Part shown: positions 44,973 through 56,135 of the stretch, piece after piece
Layout of the letters: each line of letters begins with the position of its first letter
Numbering within the stretch: position 1 is the stretch's first letter
Source: Bradyrhizobium frederickii
Lineage (GTDB): Bacteria > Pseudomonadota > Alphaproteobacteria > Rhizobiales > Xanthobacteraceae
Direction: 5' to 3'
Length of the DNA: 64,000 nt
Assembly: GCF_004570865.1 (NCBI RefSeq)
Contig: NZ_SPQS01000028.1
Coordinates: 1-64,000, forward strand
The notes under the pieces: model-generated
What the model was told of the DNA's origin: nothing
Databases searched by the model: none
What the model saw: the letters and a program-made list of their open reading frames with translations, nothing else
Position numbers and translations under genes: made by a program

Positions 44973-46327
44973 CCAGGCTGTGGCAGGACCCTGATGAGGT
45001 CGAGCAACTGCAGCGGGAAACCGCGAAGCTGAAGAAGATCAATGCCGCGCTGATGTCCCGCGTCGAGCGCTCGATGGACCAGCAGCTCAACGCCTTCTCG
45101 CTGTTCGAGACCGCCATCGCGCTCGACCGGCAGGTCCGCGACCGCACCTACCAATTGCGCGAGGCGCTGCATTCGATCGAACGCGCCAATGAGGGTCTGT
45201 ATCGCGCCAAGCAGCAGGCCGAGGCGGCCAGCTCGCTCAAATCGTCCGTCCTGATCTCGGTCACCCACGATCTGCTGCAGCCGCTGAACGCGGCGCGCCT
45301 GACGCTCTCGGCGCTGGCCGAGATGATGGAAACGCAGGAGGCGGGTCTGCTGATCGACCAGGTCGACCGCTCGCTGGTGACGCTGGAGGATCTGTTGCGC
45401 TCGCTGCTGGAGATCGCCAAGCTCGACGCCGGCGCGCTCAGGCCCGACGTGCGTCCGCTGGCGCTGGCGCCGCTGTTCGAGCAGCTTCGCAACGAATTCG
45501 CGCCGCTCGCTGCGCGGCAAGGCCTGTCCCTGCGCATCCGCAGCTCGCCGGTCGCGGTGTCGTCGGACGCGATGATGCTCCGACGCATCCTGCAAAATCT
45601 GCTCGCCAATGCCATCCGCTACACCCGCAGCGGCGGCGTCGTGATGGGATGCAGGCGCCGAGGCAACCGCATCTGCGTCCAGGTCTCCGATACCGGACCG
45701 GGAATCGCGCAGACGCAACAGGAGGCCATCTTTCGCGAATTCCAGCGCGGCGAAGCCAGCGCAACCGACCAGGCCGGGTTCGGGCTCGGTCTCTCCATCG
45801 TTCGCCGCTTCGCGACGGTGCTCGGACACGAGGTGCGGCTGTCGTCGCAGGTCGGCAAGGGATCGACGTTCGTCCTGGAGCTCGAGGCGGCCGATCTCGC
45901 CGAGCTCAGCGACGAGGTGCACGAGCCCAAGCTCAGTGAACGTCACTATGGCGGCCTCGAAGGCGCCAAGATCCTGCTGGTCGAGAACGATCCGTCCGGC
46001 TCCGAGGCCATGGCCGCCCTGCTGGAAGGATGGGGCTGCGACGTCGCGACCACGCCCTCGGCTGCGGACGCGCTGCTGCGCCTCAGCGAGCTGGGCGGAG
46101 CGCCCGACGCGGTCATCGCCGATCTTCATCTCGATCACGGCGAGAGCGGATTGTCGGCGATCGCCGACATCAGGGAGCACCTCAAGCTCGACGTGCCCGC
46201 GATGATCATCACCGCCGATTATTCCGAGAAGGCCGCCAAGCAAGCGAGCCTCTCCGGCCTCGAAGTCCTGAAGAAGCCGGTCAAGCCCGCCGAGATGCGC
46301 GCGCTGTTGTCGTTCCTGCTGAGCTAG
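44969..46327 (+). CDS. Hybrid histidine kinase partnered with the FIST protein
   Basis: GTG 44969 overlaps the TGA of the FIST gene and is in frame, giving 452 residues. A coiled coil (about 8-90: VEQLQRETAKLKKINAALMS, RQVRDRTYQLREALHSIERA) leads to the H-box SVTHDLLQPLNAARLTL with His100. The ATPase domain has NLLANAIRYT, VSDTGPGIA and GFGLGLSIVRRF. A C-terminal receiver (ILLVENDPSG, Asp in VIADLHLDHG, Lys in LKKPVKP) completes it. No membrane segment or PAS domain is seen, so input presumably comes from the FIST protein. The layout is that of NahK/ErcS-type kinases, which control LuxR-type regulators of quinoprotein genes or biofilm. Confidence 0.9.
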   Translation: MTRLWQDPDEVEQLQRETAKLKKINAALMSRVERSMDQQLNAFSLFETAIALDRQVRDRTYQLREALHSIERANEGLYRAKQQAEAASSLKSSVLISVTHDLLQPLNAARLTLSALAEMMETQEAGLLIDQVDRSLVTLEDLLRSLLEIAKLDAGALRPDVRPLALAPLFEQLRNEFAPLAARQGLSLRIRSSPVAVSSDAMMLRRILQNLLANAIRYTRSGGVVMGCRRRGNRICVQVSDTGPGIAQTQQEAIFREFQRGEASATDQAGFGLGLSIVRRFATVLGHEVRLSSQVGKGSTFVLELEAADLAELSDEVHEPKLSERHYGGLEGAKILLVENDPSGSEAMAALLEGWGCDVATTPSAADALLRLSELGGAPDAVIADLHLDHGESGLSAIADIREHLKLDVPAMIITADYSEKAAKQASLSGLEVLKKPVKPAEMRALLSFLLS

Positions 46328-46360
46328 CTAACGCATGCTCCGGAAAAGAGCGCTGCGGTT

Positions 46361-47056
46361 TTACTGCTGATCCGGTTGGGCACGATCGCTCCTCGGCACG
46401 GGCCCCTCGCCTGCCAGCGTCGCGAAATCGATTCTGGACATCTCGACGATCGCCTTGGTGCGGCTGACGACGTTCAGCTTGCGCAGGATGTCCGAGACAT
46501 GGACCTTCACGGTGGTCTCGGAAATCTTCAGCTCATAGGCGATCTGCTTGTTCTGAAGGCCGCGCTTGAGCATTTCGAGCACCCGCAATTGCTGCGGCGT
46601 CAGTTCATGCAGCCGCTTCAGCAGATCATGGGCGGGACTTGGAGCCCGCTGCGGCCGCAGCGCGCGATAGGCATCGGGAAGGCAGACGAGTCCCCGCAGC
46701 GCCTCGCCGATCGACTGGGCGAGCTCCTGCTTGGAGCAGGATTTGAAGATGTAACCGGCTACGCCCAGCGACAAGGCACCGGAGATGATTCTGGGATCCT
46801 GATGTCCCGACACGATGACGACGGGGACCTTCGGGAAGGCCTTGCGGATGCGAACGATGCCCGAGAGGCCGGTCGTGCCCGGCATCGACAGATCGAGCAG
46901 CAGGAGATCGAGCTCGGCGCCCGCGGACAGCTGCGCGAGCGCGCCGTCGATCGACGTCGCCTGCAGGATCACGGCCCCGGGCGCCACCATTTGCAGCGCG
47001 CCTTCGAGCGCCTCGCGAAACAACGGATGGTCTTCCACAATCAGAAATCGGGTCAC
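46361..47056 (-). CDS. LuxR/NarL-family response regulator 1
   Basis: This 231-residue protein has a receiver domain (FLIVEDHPLFREALEGAL, phospho-acceptor in LLLLDLSMPG, Lys in GYIFKSCSKQEL) and a LuxR-type HTH (LHELTPQQLRVLEMLKRGLQ, NKQIAYELKISETTVKVHVS, DILRKL). It lies 33 bp from, and convergent with, the hybrid kinase, and upstream of no other gene on its strand. With the next gene it forms a pair of similar regulators beside a quinoprotein dehydrogenase, as with the ErbR/AgmR or PedR-type regulators. Direct phosphotransfer from the kinase at 44969 is likely but inferred. Confidence 0.9.
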   Translation of the reverse strand: MTRFLIVEDHPLFREALEGALQMVAPGAVILQATSIDGALAQLSAGAELDLLLLDLSMPGTTGLSGIVRIRKAFPKVPVVIVSGHQDPRIISGALSLGVAGYIFKSCSKQELAQSIGEALRGLVCLPDAYRALRPQRAPSPAHDLLKRLHELTPQQLRVLEMLKRGLQNKQIAYELKISETTVKVHVSDILRKLNVVSRTKAIVEMSRIDFATLAGEGPVPRSDRAQPDQQ

Positions 47057-47157
47057 GCGTCAGCCATCCCCAAATCGTTGCCGGATGTCGAGCTTGACCC
47101 GAGGATGTATCAGCCGGCGCGAGCCGGCTTGATCGAGGTCAACAACGGCAAGGCCGA

Positions 47158-47844
47158 TCATTGCGGCCTGCCGCGGTCGGCCCGCGCATAGGGGCGGTTC
47201 CTGGGATCGGGCAGGTCCATCTTGCCGATCTCGATGATCGCCTTGTTGCGGCTGAACAGACCGAGCTTGCGCAGGATCTCGGTGATGTGCGCCTTGACCG
47301 TGGATTCGGCGAGCTGGAGCTCCTGCGCGATCTGCCGGTTCGGGTAGCCGCGGCGCAACAGGTCCAGAACCCTGATCTGCTGCGGCGTGAGCTCGCGGAG
47401 CTTGACCTCGAGGGCCTTGCTGGTCTCGGCCTTTCGCCGCTGCGGCGTCGCCACGAAATCTCGCGGCACAGACACCGATCCGGACAGCACACCCTCGATC
47501 GAGGCGGCCAGCTCGCGCTTCGACGTCGACTTCGGCAGATAACCGGCCGCGCCGAGCGCCAGCGCTTCGCGGACCACGTGCTGGTCCTCCTCGCTCGATA
47601 CGATGGCGACCGGCAGGCGCGGATAGGTTTCGCGCAAGCGGAGGAAACCGGAGAAGCCGGTCGCATCCGGCAGCGACAGATCAAGCAGCGCGAGGTCGAT
47701 CCCCTGCTCGGCCGACAGGATGTCCAGCGCGTCCTCGATCGACATCGCCTCCAGGATGCGGGCCTCCGGCAAGGCCAGCCGCACGGCGTTGCCCAGAGCT
47801 TCGCGAAACAGCGGATGGTCGTCGATGATCAGGAAGCTGGCCAT
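47158..47844 (-). CDS. LuxR/NarL-family response regulator 2
   Basis: ATG 47844, with GGAAGG just upstream, starts MASFLIIDDHPLFREALGNA and gives 228 residues; a longer open frame to 48039 adds unrelated sequence. The receiver has its phospho-acceptor in LALLDLSLPD and Lys in GYLPKSTSKREL. The HTH reads LRELTPQQIRVLDLLRRGYP, NRQIAQELQLAESTVKAHIT. It is clearly paralogous to the regulator at 46361, 100 bp away, and is located between that gene and the dehydrogenase genes on the same strand. The best guess is a transcriptional activator of the quinoprotein system. Confidence 0.9.
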   Translation of the reverse strand: MASFLIIDDHPLFREALGNAVRLALPEARILEAMSIEDALDILSAEQGIDLALLDLSLPDATGFSGFLRLRETYPRLPVAIVSSEEDQHVVREALALGAAGYLPKSTSKRELAASIEGVLSGSVSVPRDFVATPQRRKAETSKALEVKLRELTPQQIRVLDLLRRGYPNRQIAQELQLAESTVKAHITEILRKLGLFSRNKAIIEIGKMDLPDPRNRPYARADRGRPQ

Positions 47845-47957
47845 GGCGCCTTCCAAAGGATCCACCGCACTTCGCGGCAGCAGCGCACCCATCCGTGCCG
47901 GTCCGGCGTCGGAAAGATGCGGCATGGATGCTACCACATCTTGCCGGCTCCGTCCGT

Positions 47958-49148
47958 TCAGTCGTTCGATTCGACCTGGACCGTCAGCAGGAAGGAATAG
48001 ATGCTGTCGAATTGGTTGTCGGTGAAGACCTCCTTCCACGCCGGCATGCCCTTGGCCGGTCGCCCGTCATGCACGGTCTTCAAGAAGGTGTCGCGCATGT
48101 CGTCGCCGTAGCGGTGACGCAGGAGCCGCAGGTCGATCTTGCGCTCGCTCTGGATGGCGTCGGGGCCGTGGCAATGCGCGCAGGTTCCGTTGAAGATCTC
48201 CTTGCCTGCATGCGCACTCTCCGCACTCGGCGCCGCCGCATCGCCCTTGGTCTCGGTCGCCACCACATTTGCGACCTGTCCAACAGCCGCGCCGGGACCC
48301 GCTCCGGTCGTGGTTCCCGCCGGCACGGCCTCGGCCGTGCCGAAGCGGACGGGCTGCCCGCCCGGCAGACCGTATTTCACCGCGAGACCGGCGATTGTCT
48401 TCTGAAGCGTCGGCAGGATCGCATCGACGCGATCGCGGAGCTCGGCCGATCCCCGCGCGAAGCCGATGGCGGCATCCCATGACAGGCCTTCGCCTTCGGT
48501 GAGCCGGATCTGATAGCGATCGTTGTAGGCGGTCATGTTCAACCAGCCGGCGACGGGCCCCCAGATGAAGGCGACATCCGCCCTGCCCTGGTCGAGCGCC
48601 TGCATGGCCTCCTCGGGCGACAGCACGGTCACCTTCTGAATGTCGTCACGTGTCGCGAGAAGGTTTTGCGGTGTGCTGGCGTATTGGACGGCGACGCGCT
48701 TGCCTCTGAGGTCGTCGACGCCGCCGATCGCCTGACCTTTCGCCGCGACCAAGGCATAGCCCTCCTTCGCGATGGTGTCGGAAAAGATCACGGCCGGCCC
48801 CATGAAATCCTCGGACCGCGGCAGGCCGATCATGGCGTCGCATTGCTTGCCCAGCAGCGTGACCCGCACGGTCCGCTTGCCGAAATAGGATTTGTACCAA
48901 TCATACGTGATCGGCTGGCCGAGCGCCTGCGCCAGCGCCTGGCCGATTTCGACATAGAAGCCCGGCTGCGACGGATTATCGCTCGAGAACGGCAAATTGG
49001 TCGGATCGGCGCACAGGCGAAATGGCTTGGTCTCGTCGGCATGAACGGCTGAGGCCGATGCGATCGTCGCGGACATTGCGGCCCATGCGAGCCGTCCCGC
49101 GATGCTGTGATGTCGGCGCTTGCCTTTCCCTGGATTGATCGGACGCAT
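47958..49148 (-). CDS. XoxJ-like periplasmic binding protein fused to cytochrome c
   Basis: ATG 49148, with GGAG six bases upstream, gives 396 residues. A signal peptide ends near AVHADE. Residues about 40-270 are a solute-binding-type domain of the quinoprotein-associated family (FRLCADPTNLPFSSDNPSQP, YKSYFGKRTVRVTLLGKQCD, DVAFIWGPVAGWLN). After an Ala/Gly/Thr linker comes a cytochrome c domain with CAHCH (323-327) and an axial Met in KGMPAW (Met368). In methylotrophs the binding protein (XoxJ/MoxJ) and the electron-accepting cytochrome are usually separate proteins. The fusion would hold the electron acceptor beside the chaperone-like partner in the periplasm. It lies downstream of the dehydrogenase on the same strand. 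Confidence 0.88.
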   Translation of the reverse strand: MRPINPGKGKRRHHSIAGRLAWAAMSATIASASAVHADETKPFRLCADPTNLPFSSDNPSQPGFYVEIGQALAQALGQPITYDWYKSYFGKRTVRVTLLGKQCDAMIGLPRSEDFMGPAVIFSDTIAKEGYALVAAKGQAIGGVDDLRGKRVAVQYASTPQNLLATRDDIQKVTVLSPEEAMQALDQGRADVAFIWGPVAGWLNMTAYNDRYQIRLTEGEGLSWDAAIGFARGSAELRDRVDAILPTLQKTIAGLAVKYGLPGGQPVRFGTAEAVPAGTTTGAGPGAAVGQVANVVATETKGDAAAPSAESAHAGKEIFNGTCAHCHGPDAIQSERKIDLRLLRHRYGDDMRDTFLKTVHDGRPAKGMPAWKEVFTDNQFDSIYSFLLTVQVESND

Positions 49149-49249
49149 CCTCGTCTCCGGTAGTTGGGAATTGGTGGACCAGGCGTTGCGGCACGGGGTC
49201 TGAGCCAAGATCAGGCCTGTGCCGTCGCCGCGCGATGTCGAAGAAAGCA

Positions 49250-49282
49250 CGCGCGTATCCCGTCTCCTTCGGGATACGCGCG
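49250..49282 (-). terminator. Strong hairpin between dehydrogenase and cytochrome fusion
   Basis: A perfect 12-bp stem CGCGCGTATCCC / GGGATACGCGCG (49250-49261 and 49271-49282) encloses a nine-base loop. On the minus strand it begins eight bases after the dehydrogenase stop and is followed by TGCTTTCTT. It may be a partial terminator or an mRNA-stabilising end that makes dehydrogenase mRNA more abundant than the downstream message. Confidence 0.65.
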
Positions 49283-49289
49283 CGAGTCG

Positions 49290-51005
49290 TCACTGGACGG
49301 AGAACACGAAGAGCGAGCCGCCCTCGGGAGCTGCGGCCGTCATCTTCTTTCCAACCTCGCCCAGGAACGCGGGCAATGCCGCCGTGCGGCCGACGACGAT
49401 GGCGACGTACTGCTTGCCGTCGACGCTATAGGTCACCGGGCCCGCGCCGATGCCGGAGCCGAGATTCTTGCTCCACAGCACCTTGCCGGACTTCGCATCG
49501 ATGGCGCGGAAGTCACCATGGATGTTGCCGGCGAACACGATGCCGCCGCCGGTGGTCAGCGTGCCGCCGTTGAACGGCAGGTCTTCCTTGATCGACCAGA
49601 CCTTCTTCTGGGCGATCGGATCCCAGGCCACGAGTTCGCCGAGGAAGCCGCCGGGGCCTTCCTTGGTGGGGAATTCGGCGCCGAGATAGAACACGCCGCG
49701 CTTGTAGGCGACGTCGGAGACCGACCAGTCCATGCAGACATTGTTCGAGGGGATGTAGACGAGCCCGGTCTGCGGATTGAAGGACATCGGCTGCCAGTTC
49801 TTGCCGCCGATCAGGTTCGGGCAGATGTCCTTGGCGGGATGGCCCGGCCCCGGACGCTTGTCCGGGTCTTCGACCGCGCGCATGGTGTTGACGTCCCACT
49901 TCTTCGCCCAGTTGGAGAAGACGTATTTCTCCGCCGAGAGCACCTTGCCGGTCTCACGGTTGGCGACGAAGAAGTAGCCGTTGCGGTCCGCCTTCATCAG
50001 CGCCGGAACGGTGTTGCCGCCGATCTTCAGGTCCGCGAGCACGGCCTCGTTGACGCCGTCATAGTCCCAGGCGTCGGCCGGCGTGGTCTGGATGTGCCAC
50101 TTGATCTTGCCGGTGTTGGGATCGAGCGCGAGCGTCGAGGCGGTGTAGAGGTTGGTCAGCTTGCCGAAATTGCCGTCGCCGGTCGAACGGACGCCGGTGT
50201 TCCACGGACCGGGATTGCTGGTGCCCCAATAGACGGTGTCGGTCTTGGGATCGTAGGAGCCGACCAGCCAGGCCGCGCCGCCGCCGTGCTGGGCGGAATC
50301 GCCCTTCCAGGTGTCGCCGCCGGGCTCGTCCGGACTGGGGACCGTGAAGGTCTGCCACAGCTGCTTGCCGGTGTTGATGTCGAAGGCCTGGAGCGAGCCG
50401 CGCACGCCGTATTCGCCGCCACCGAACCCGGTGATGACCTTGTCGCGCACGACCAGCGGAGGCGAGGTGATGACCGAGCCCTGCTTGTAGTCGACGACCT
50501 TGGTGGTCCACAGCGCCTTGCCGGTCGCGGCGTCGAGCGCCGTCAGCTTGCCGTCGAGACGGCCGATGAAGATCTTTCCGTCCGCATAGGAGACGCCGCG
50601 ATTGTTCACGTCGCAGCAGGCATATTGCAGCACGTCCTCGGGGATTTCGGGCTCCCAGGTCCACTTGCGCGCGCCAGTCGCGGCATCGAGCGCATAGACG
50701 TATTTCGGGCCCCAGGAGCTCGACACGTACAGCGTGTTGCCGATGACGATCGGCGAGGATTCGTTCGAGCGCAGCGACGCCAGCGAGAACGAATAAGCGA
50801 GCGTCAGCTTGCCGGCGTTCTCGGTGTTGATCTGCTTGAGCGGGCTGTAGCGCGTATTGCCGTAGTCGTGGCCGGCAACGGGCCACTGGTTTGCATCCGA
50901 TTGCGCCTTGATCAGCGATTCGTTGGCGCGAACGCCTGAGTTCACGGCGGCCAGCACCGCAATCATCGAGATGCCAGCCAAGAATCCCTTCGTTCCAAAG
51001 GTCAT
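49290..51005 (-). CDS. PQQ-dependent alcohol dehydrogenase, lanthanide-type signature
   Basis: ATG 51005 follows GGAGGGA and gives 571 residues. A signal peptide (FLAGISMIAVLAAVNSGV) exports it to the periplasm. Eight beta-propeller blades carry tryptophan-docking repeats such as GKLTALDAATGKALW. A vicinal disulfide pair Cys130-Cys131 (YACCDVNNRG) contacts PQQ. In DAWDYDGVNE, Asp314 is the catalytic base and Asp316 the extra acid that marks lanthanide-using enzymes (XoxF/ExaF type); calcium enzymes of the MxaF type usually have Ala or a similar small residue there. It oxidises methanol or other primary alcohols and passes electrons to a c-type cytochrome. The likely partner is the fused protein at 47958. 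Confidence 0.92.
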   Translation of the reverse strand: MTFGTKGFLAGISMIAVLAAVNSGVRANESLIKAQSDANQWPVAGHDYGNTRYSPLKQINTENAGKLTLAYSFSLASLRSNESSPIVIGNTLYVSSSWGPKYVYALDAATGARKWTWEPEIPEDVLQYACCDVNNRGVSYADGKIFIGRLDGKLTALDAATGKALWTTKVVDYKQGSVITSPPLVVRDKVITGFGGGEYGVRGSLQAFDINTGKQLWQTFTVPSPDEPGGDTWKGDSAQHGGGAAWLVGSYDPKTDTVYWGTSNPGPWNTGVRSTGDGNFGKLTNLYTASTLALDPNTGKIKWHIQTTPADAWDYDGVNEAVLADLKIGGNTVPALMKADRNGYFFVANRETGKVLSAEKYVFSNWAKKWDVNTMRAVEDPDKRPGPGHPAKDICPNLIGGKNWQPMSFNPQTGLVYIPSNNVCMDWSVSDVAYKRGVFYLGAEFPTKEGPGGFLGELVAWDPIAQKKVWSIKEDLPFNGGTLTTGGGIVFAGNIHGDFRAIDAKSGKVLWSKNLGSGIGAGPVTYSVDGKQYVAIVVGRTAALPAFLGEVGKKMTAAAPEGGSLFVFSVQ

Positions 51006-51254
51006 GTATTCCCTCCACGATGTTGTTGTGCACGCCACGTTGGACGCCTAAGCGCGTTGCGCTCGTGATGCGCAGTTCGTCTGCGAACCATCGTTGGAAA
51101 TTACAGCATCGGCTTCTCGCGCTTAGTATAGGCGGAAGGTAGTAGTGCAAATCATTGGCGACTTTCGCCGCTCATCTCGTTGTCCCGCCTCGTGTCTTGC
51201 CCTTATTTTGCAGCTCGAAATGCGCCATCGGATTCAGGCAGCATCACGCATCGG

Positions 51255-51704
51255 TCACGATGACGGCGCTACCAATGCGGCGAAGTTGTCGAAGAAGTTC
51301 GCGGCGAGTTTTCGCGACGTCGAATCGATCAACCGCGCGCCGAGCTGCGCGAGCTTGCCGCCGATCTGCGCCTCCGCTTCGTAGTGCAGGATGGTGACGT
51401 CTGGTGTCTCTTCGGCGAGCCTGACCTTCGCGCCGCCCTTGGCAAAGCCGGCGACGCCGCCGGCGCCCTCGCCGACGATGCGATAGCCGTTGGGCGCATC
51501 GATATCGGTCAGCGTGACCTTGCCGCTGAACGTCGCCTTCACCGGGCCGACCTTCAGCACCACAATGGCCGTCATCTCCGTGGGCGACGCCATCTCGAGC
51601 GATTGGCAGCCGGGAATGCAGCGCCTCAGAATCTCGGGATCGTTGAGCGCGGCCCAGACTTTCGCTTTCGACGCCGGGATGCGCTGGCTCTCGTTCATCT
51701 GCAT
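51255..51704 (-). CDS. coxG: CoxG-like SRPBCC protein
   Basis: This 149-residue protein has the CoxG/SRPBCC fold. It begins MNESQRIPASKAKVWAALND, then has ILRRCIPGCQSLE, LKVGPVKATFSGKVTLTD and the C-terminal IGGKLAQLGARLIDSTSRKL with FFDNF. CoxG proteins are proposed to recruit the CO-dehydrogenase complex to the membrane; many have a hydrophobic C-terminal anchor, which this short form lacks. It is divergent from coxSLM, with about 495 bp between them. That separation leaves its link to the complex likely but not certain. Confidence 0.82.
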   Translation of the reverse strand: MQMNESQRIPASKAKVWAALNDPEILRRCIPGCQSLEMASPTEMTAIVVLKVGPVKATFSGKVTLTDIDAPNGYRIVGEGAGGVAGFAKGGAKVRLAEETPDVTILHYEAEAQIGGKLAQLGARLIDSTSRKLAANFFDNFAALVAPSS

Positions 51705-52198
51705 CGTTCCACCCTCCGTTGTGCTTGGTCAGCGCGGATAGGGCGGCAGCCGCCGTCGATCAATCGCCAGGAAGTAGGAGGCGAGCGGATTCGGCGCCCA
51801 TCGCCTCAGAAGACCCAAAGTAAAATCAACTACTTAGCGTTCCGCCGCATACTACCAAGATCGCGATTACAAAGTCGCGGGCACGTGCTCCTATTCACGC
51901 CAAGGAACAAGACATCCAGGGGAGAGCAACGTGCGACAGGGCTGAACTCGCGCGCGAGCGGCGCCGATAAGCGGCGTCGCTGCGACATTGCCCGCGGAAG
52001 CGATGCCGAACTTTCCACACCTGCCTTGCGGCTGCGCCACGTGTTGGTGACGGCTTGGAGCGTCATGACCGAATTGCGCGCCGCTACGACCGCCACGATG
52101 ACCTTTCCATGACGCGAGGTCACCAAAATGCCAGTTGCAAAGTTCCGTTGCGCTGTCTCTAATTAGAACCAATCAAAATCACTTTGGGAGGACGTCAC
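51705..52198. other. Divergent intergenic region between coxG and coxS
   Basis: About 494 bp should hold the promoters of coxG (leftward) and coxSLM (rightward). Short frames in it carry no recognised domain. I could not identify a sigma-54 or other regulator site. Confidence 0.45.
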
Positions 52199-52684
<486 letters not shown>

Positions 52685-52768
52685 AGCGGCGCGCCTCGAA
52701 AGAAGAATCACCGCTGCCGCTTTCGAAGGAAAGCGCAGCCATAAAATTTCCGGTCGGGAGGACCAGAC

Positions 52769-55111
<2,343 letters not shown>

Positions 55112-55126
55112 GAGGGAGCAACCAAG

Positions 55127-55927
55127 ATGTACCAGACCACCTATCATCGCGCTTCCTCGGTCGACGAGGCCGTCAGCCTGTTCGGCAAGAGCAGCGAAGC
55201 GAAGTTCCTGGCCGGTGGCCAGACGCTGCTGCCTGTGATGAAGCAGCGCCTCGCAAGCCCCTCCGACGTCATCGACCTCGGCAAGATCAAGGAGCTGCAG
55301 GGCGTCGAATTGTCGGGCGACACGCTGACCATCAAGGCCGCCACGACCTATTACGACATCATGACGAATGCCGATGTGAAGAAGGCGATTCCCGCGATCG
55401 CCCATCTCACCTCGGTGCTGGGCGACCCTGCCGTGCGCTATCGCGGCACGATCGGCGGCTCGATTGCCAACAACGATCCCGCCGCGGACTTCCCGGCCGC
55501 GCTGCTCGCGCTCGGCGCCACCGTGAAGACCAACAAGCGGTCGATCGCGGCGGAGGATTTCTTCCAGGGCCTGTTCACCACGGCTCTGGAGGACGGCGAG
55601 CTCATCACCGCCGTATCATTCCCCGTGCCGGCGAAGGCAGGCTATGAGAAGATGCGGCATCCGGCCTCGCGCTTCGCGCTGACCGGGGTGTTCGTGGCCC
55701 AGACCAAGTCGGGCGAGGTTCGCGTCGCCGCCACAGGCGCCTCGCAGAGCGGCGTGATGCGGGTCCCCGTCATCGAAGCCGCGCTGAAGGCGAACTGGTC
55801 GCCGGCGGCGGTCGATGGCGTCAGCATTTCGGCAAACGGATTGCTGGCCGATATCCACGGCACTGCTGAGTATCGCGCCAATCTCATCAAGGTGATGGCG
55901 CAACGCGCGGTTTCTGCTGCGGGCTGA
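55127..55927 (+). CDS. coxM: CoxM-type FAD-binding medium subunit
   Basis: ATG 55127 has GAGGGAG upstream and follows the large-subunit gene by 15 bp; the product has 266 residues. FAD-binding motifs are LAGGQTLLPVMKQRLASPS and the T-I-G-G loop of TIGGSIANNDPAADFPAALL. C-terminal to them is the CO_deh_flav_C domain (GYEKMRHPASRFALTGVFVA). It moves electrons from the [2Fe-2S] subunit to the quinone pool or another acceptor. It is the last gene of the coxSLM operon, 208 bp before the next gene. Confidence 0.93.
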   Translation: MYQTTYHRASSVDEAVSLFGKSSEAKFLAGGQTLLPVMKQRLASPSDVIDLGKIKELQGVELSGDTLTIKAATTYYDIMTNADVKKAIPAIAHLTSVLGDPAVRYRGTIGGSIANNDPAADFPAALLALGATVKTNKRSIAAEDFFQGLFTTALEDGELITAVSFPVPAKAGYEKMRHPASRFALTGVFVAQTKSGEVRVAATGASQSGVMRVPVIEAALKANWSPAAVDGVSISANGLLADIHGTAEYRANLIKVMAQRAVSAAG

Positions 55928-56135
55928 TCCCGCGGCCAGCGCCTCGACACAAATTTTCCGCGGCGCGCACTTCGGTGCGCGCCGTTTTATTTTGGCCATG
56001 CGGCATGAAAACCGCTTGCCTCGCTGGCGCGAAGGCGAGAAAAGTTAATCGGCCGATTAACTCGCCCCACAAAAGAAATGTCAGAGACGGCTGCCGGATC
56101 GCCGGCATCCGCCCGCGACCCGAGGAAACAACAAC

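Noticed and set aside
51705..52198. Short open frames between coxG and coxS as genes
   Set aside because: They overlap one another on both strands, lack domains, and occupy the expected promoter region.
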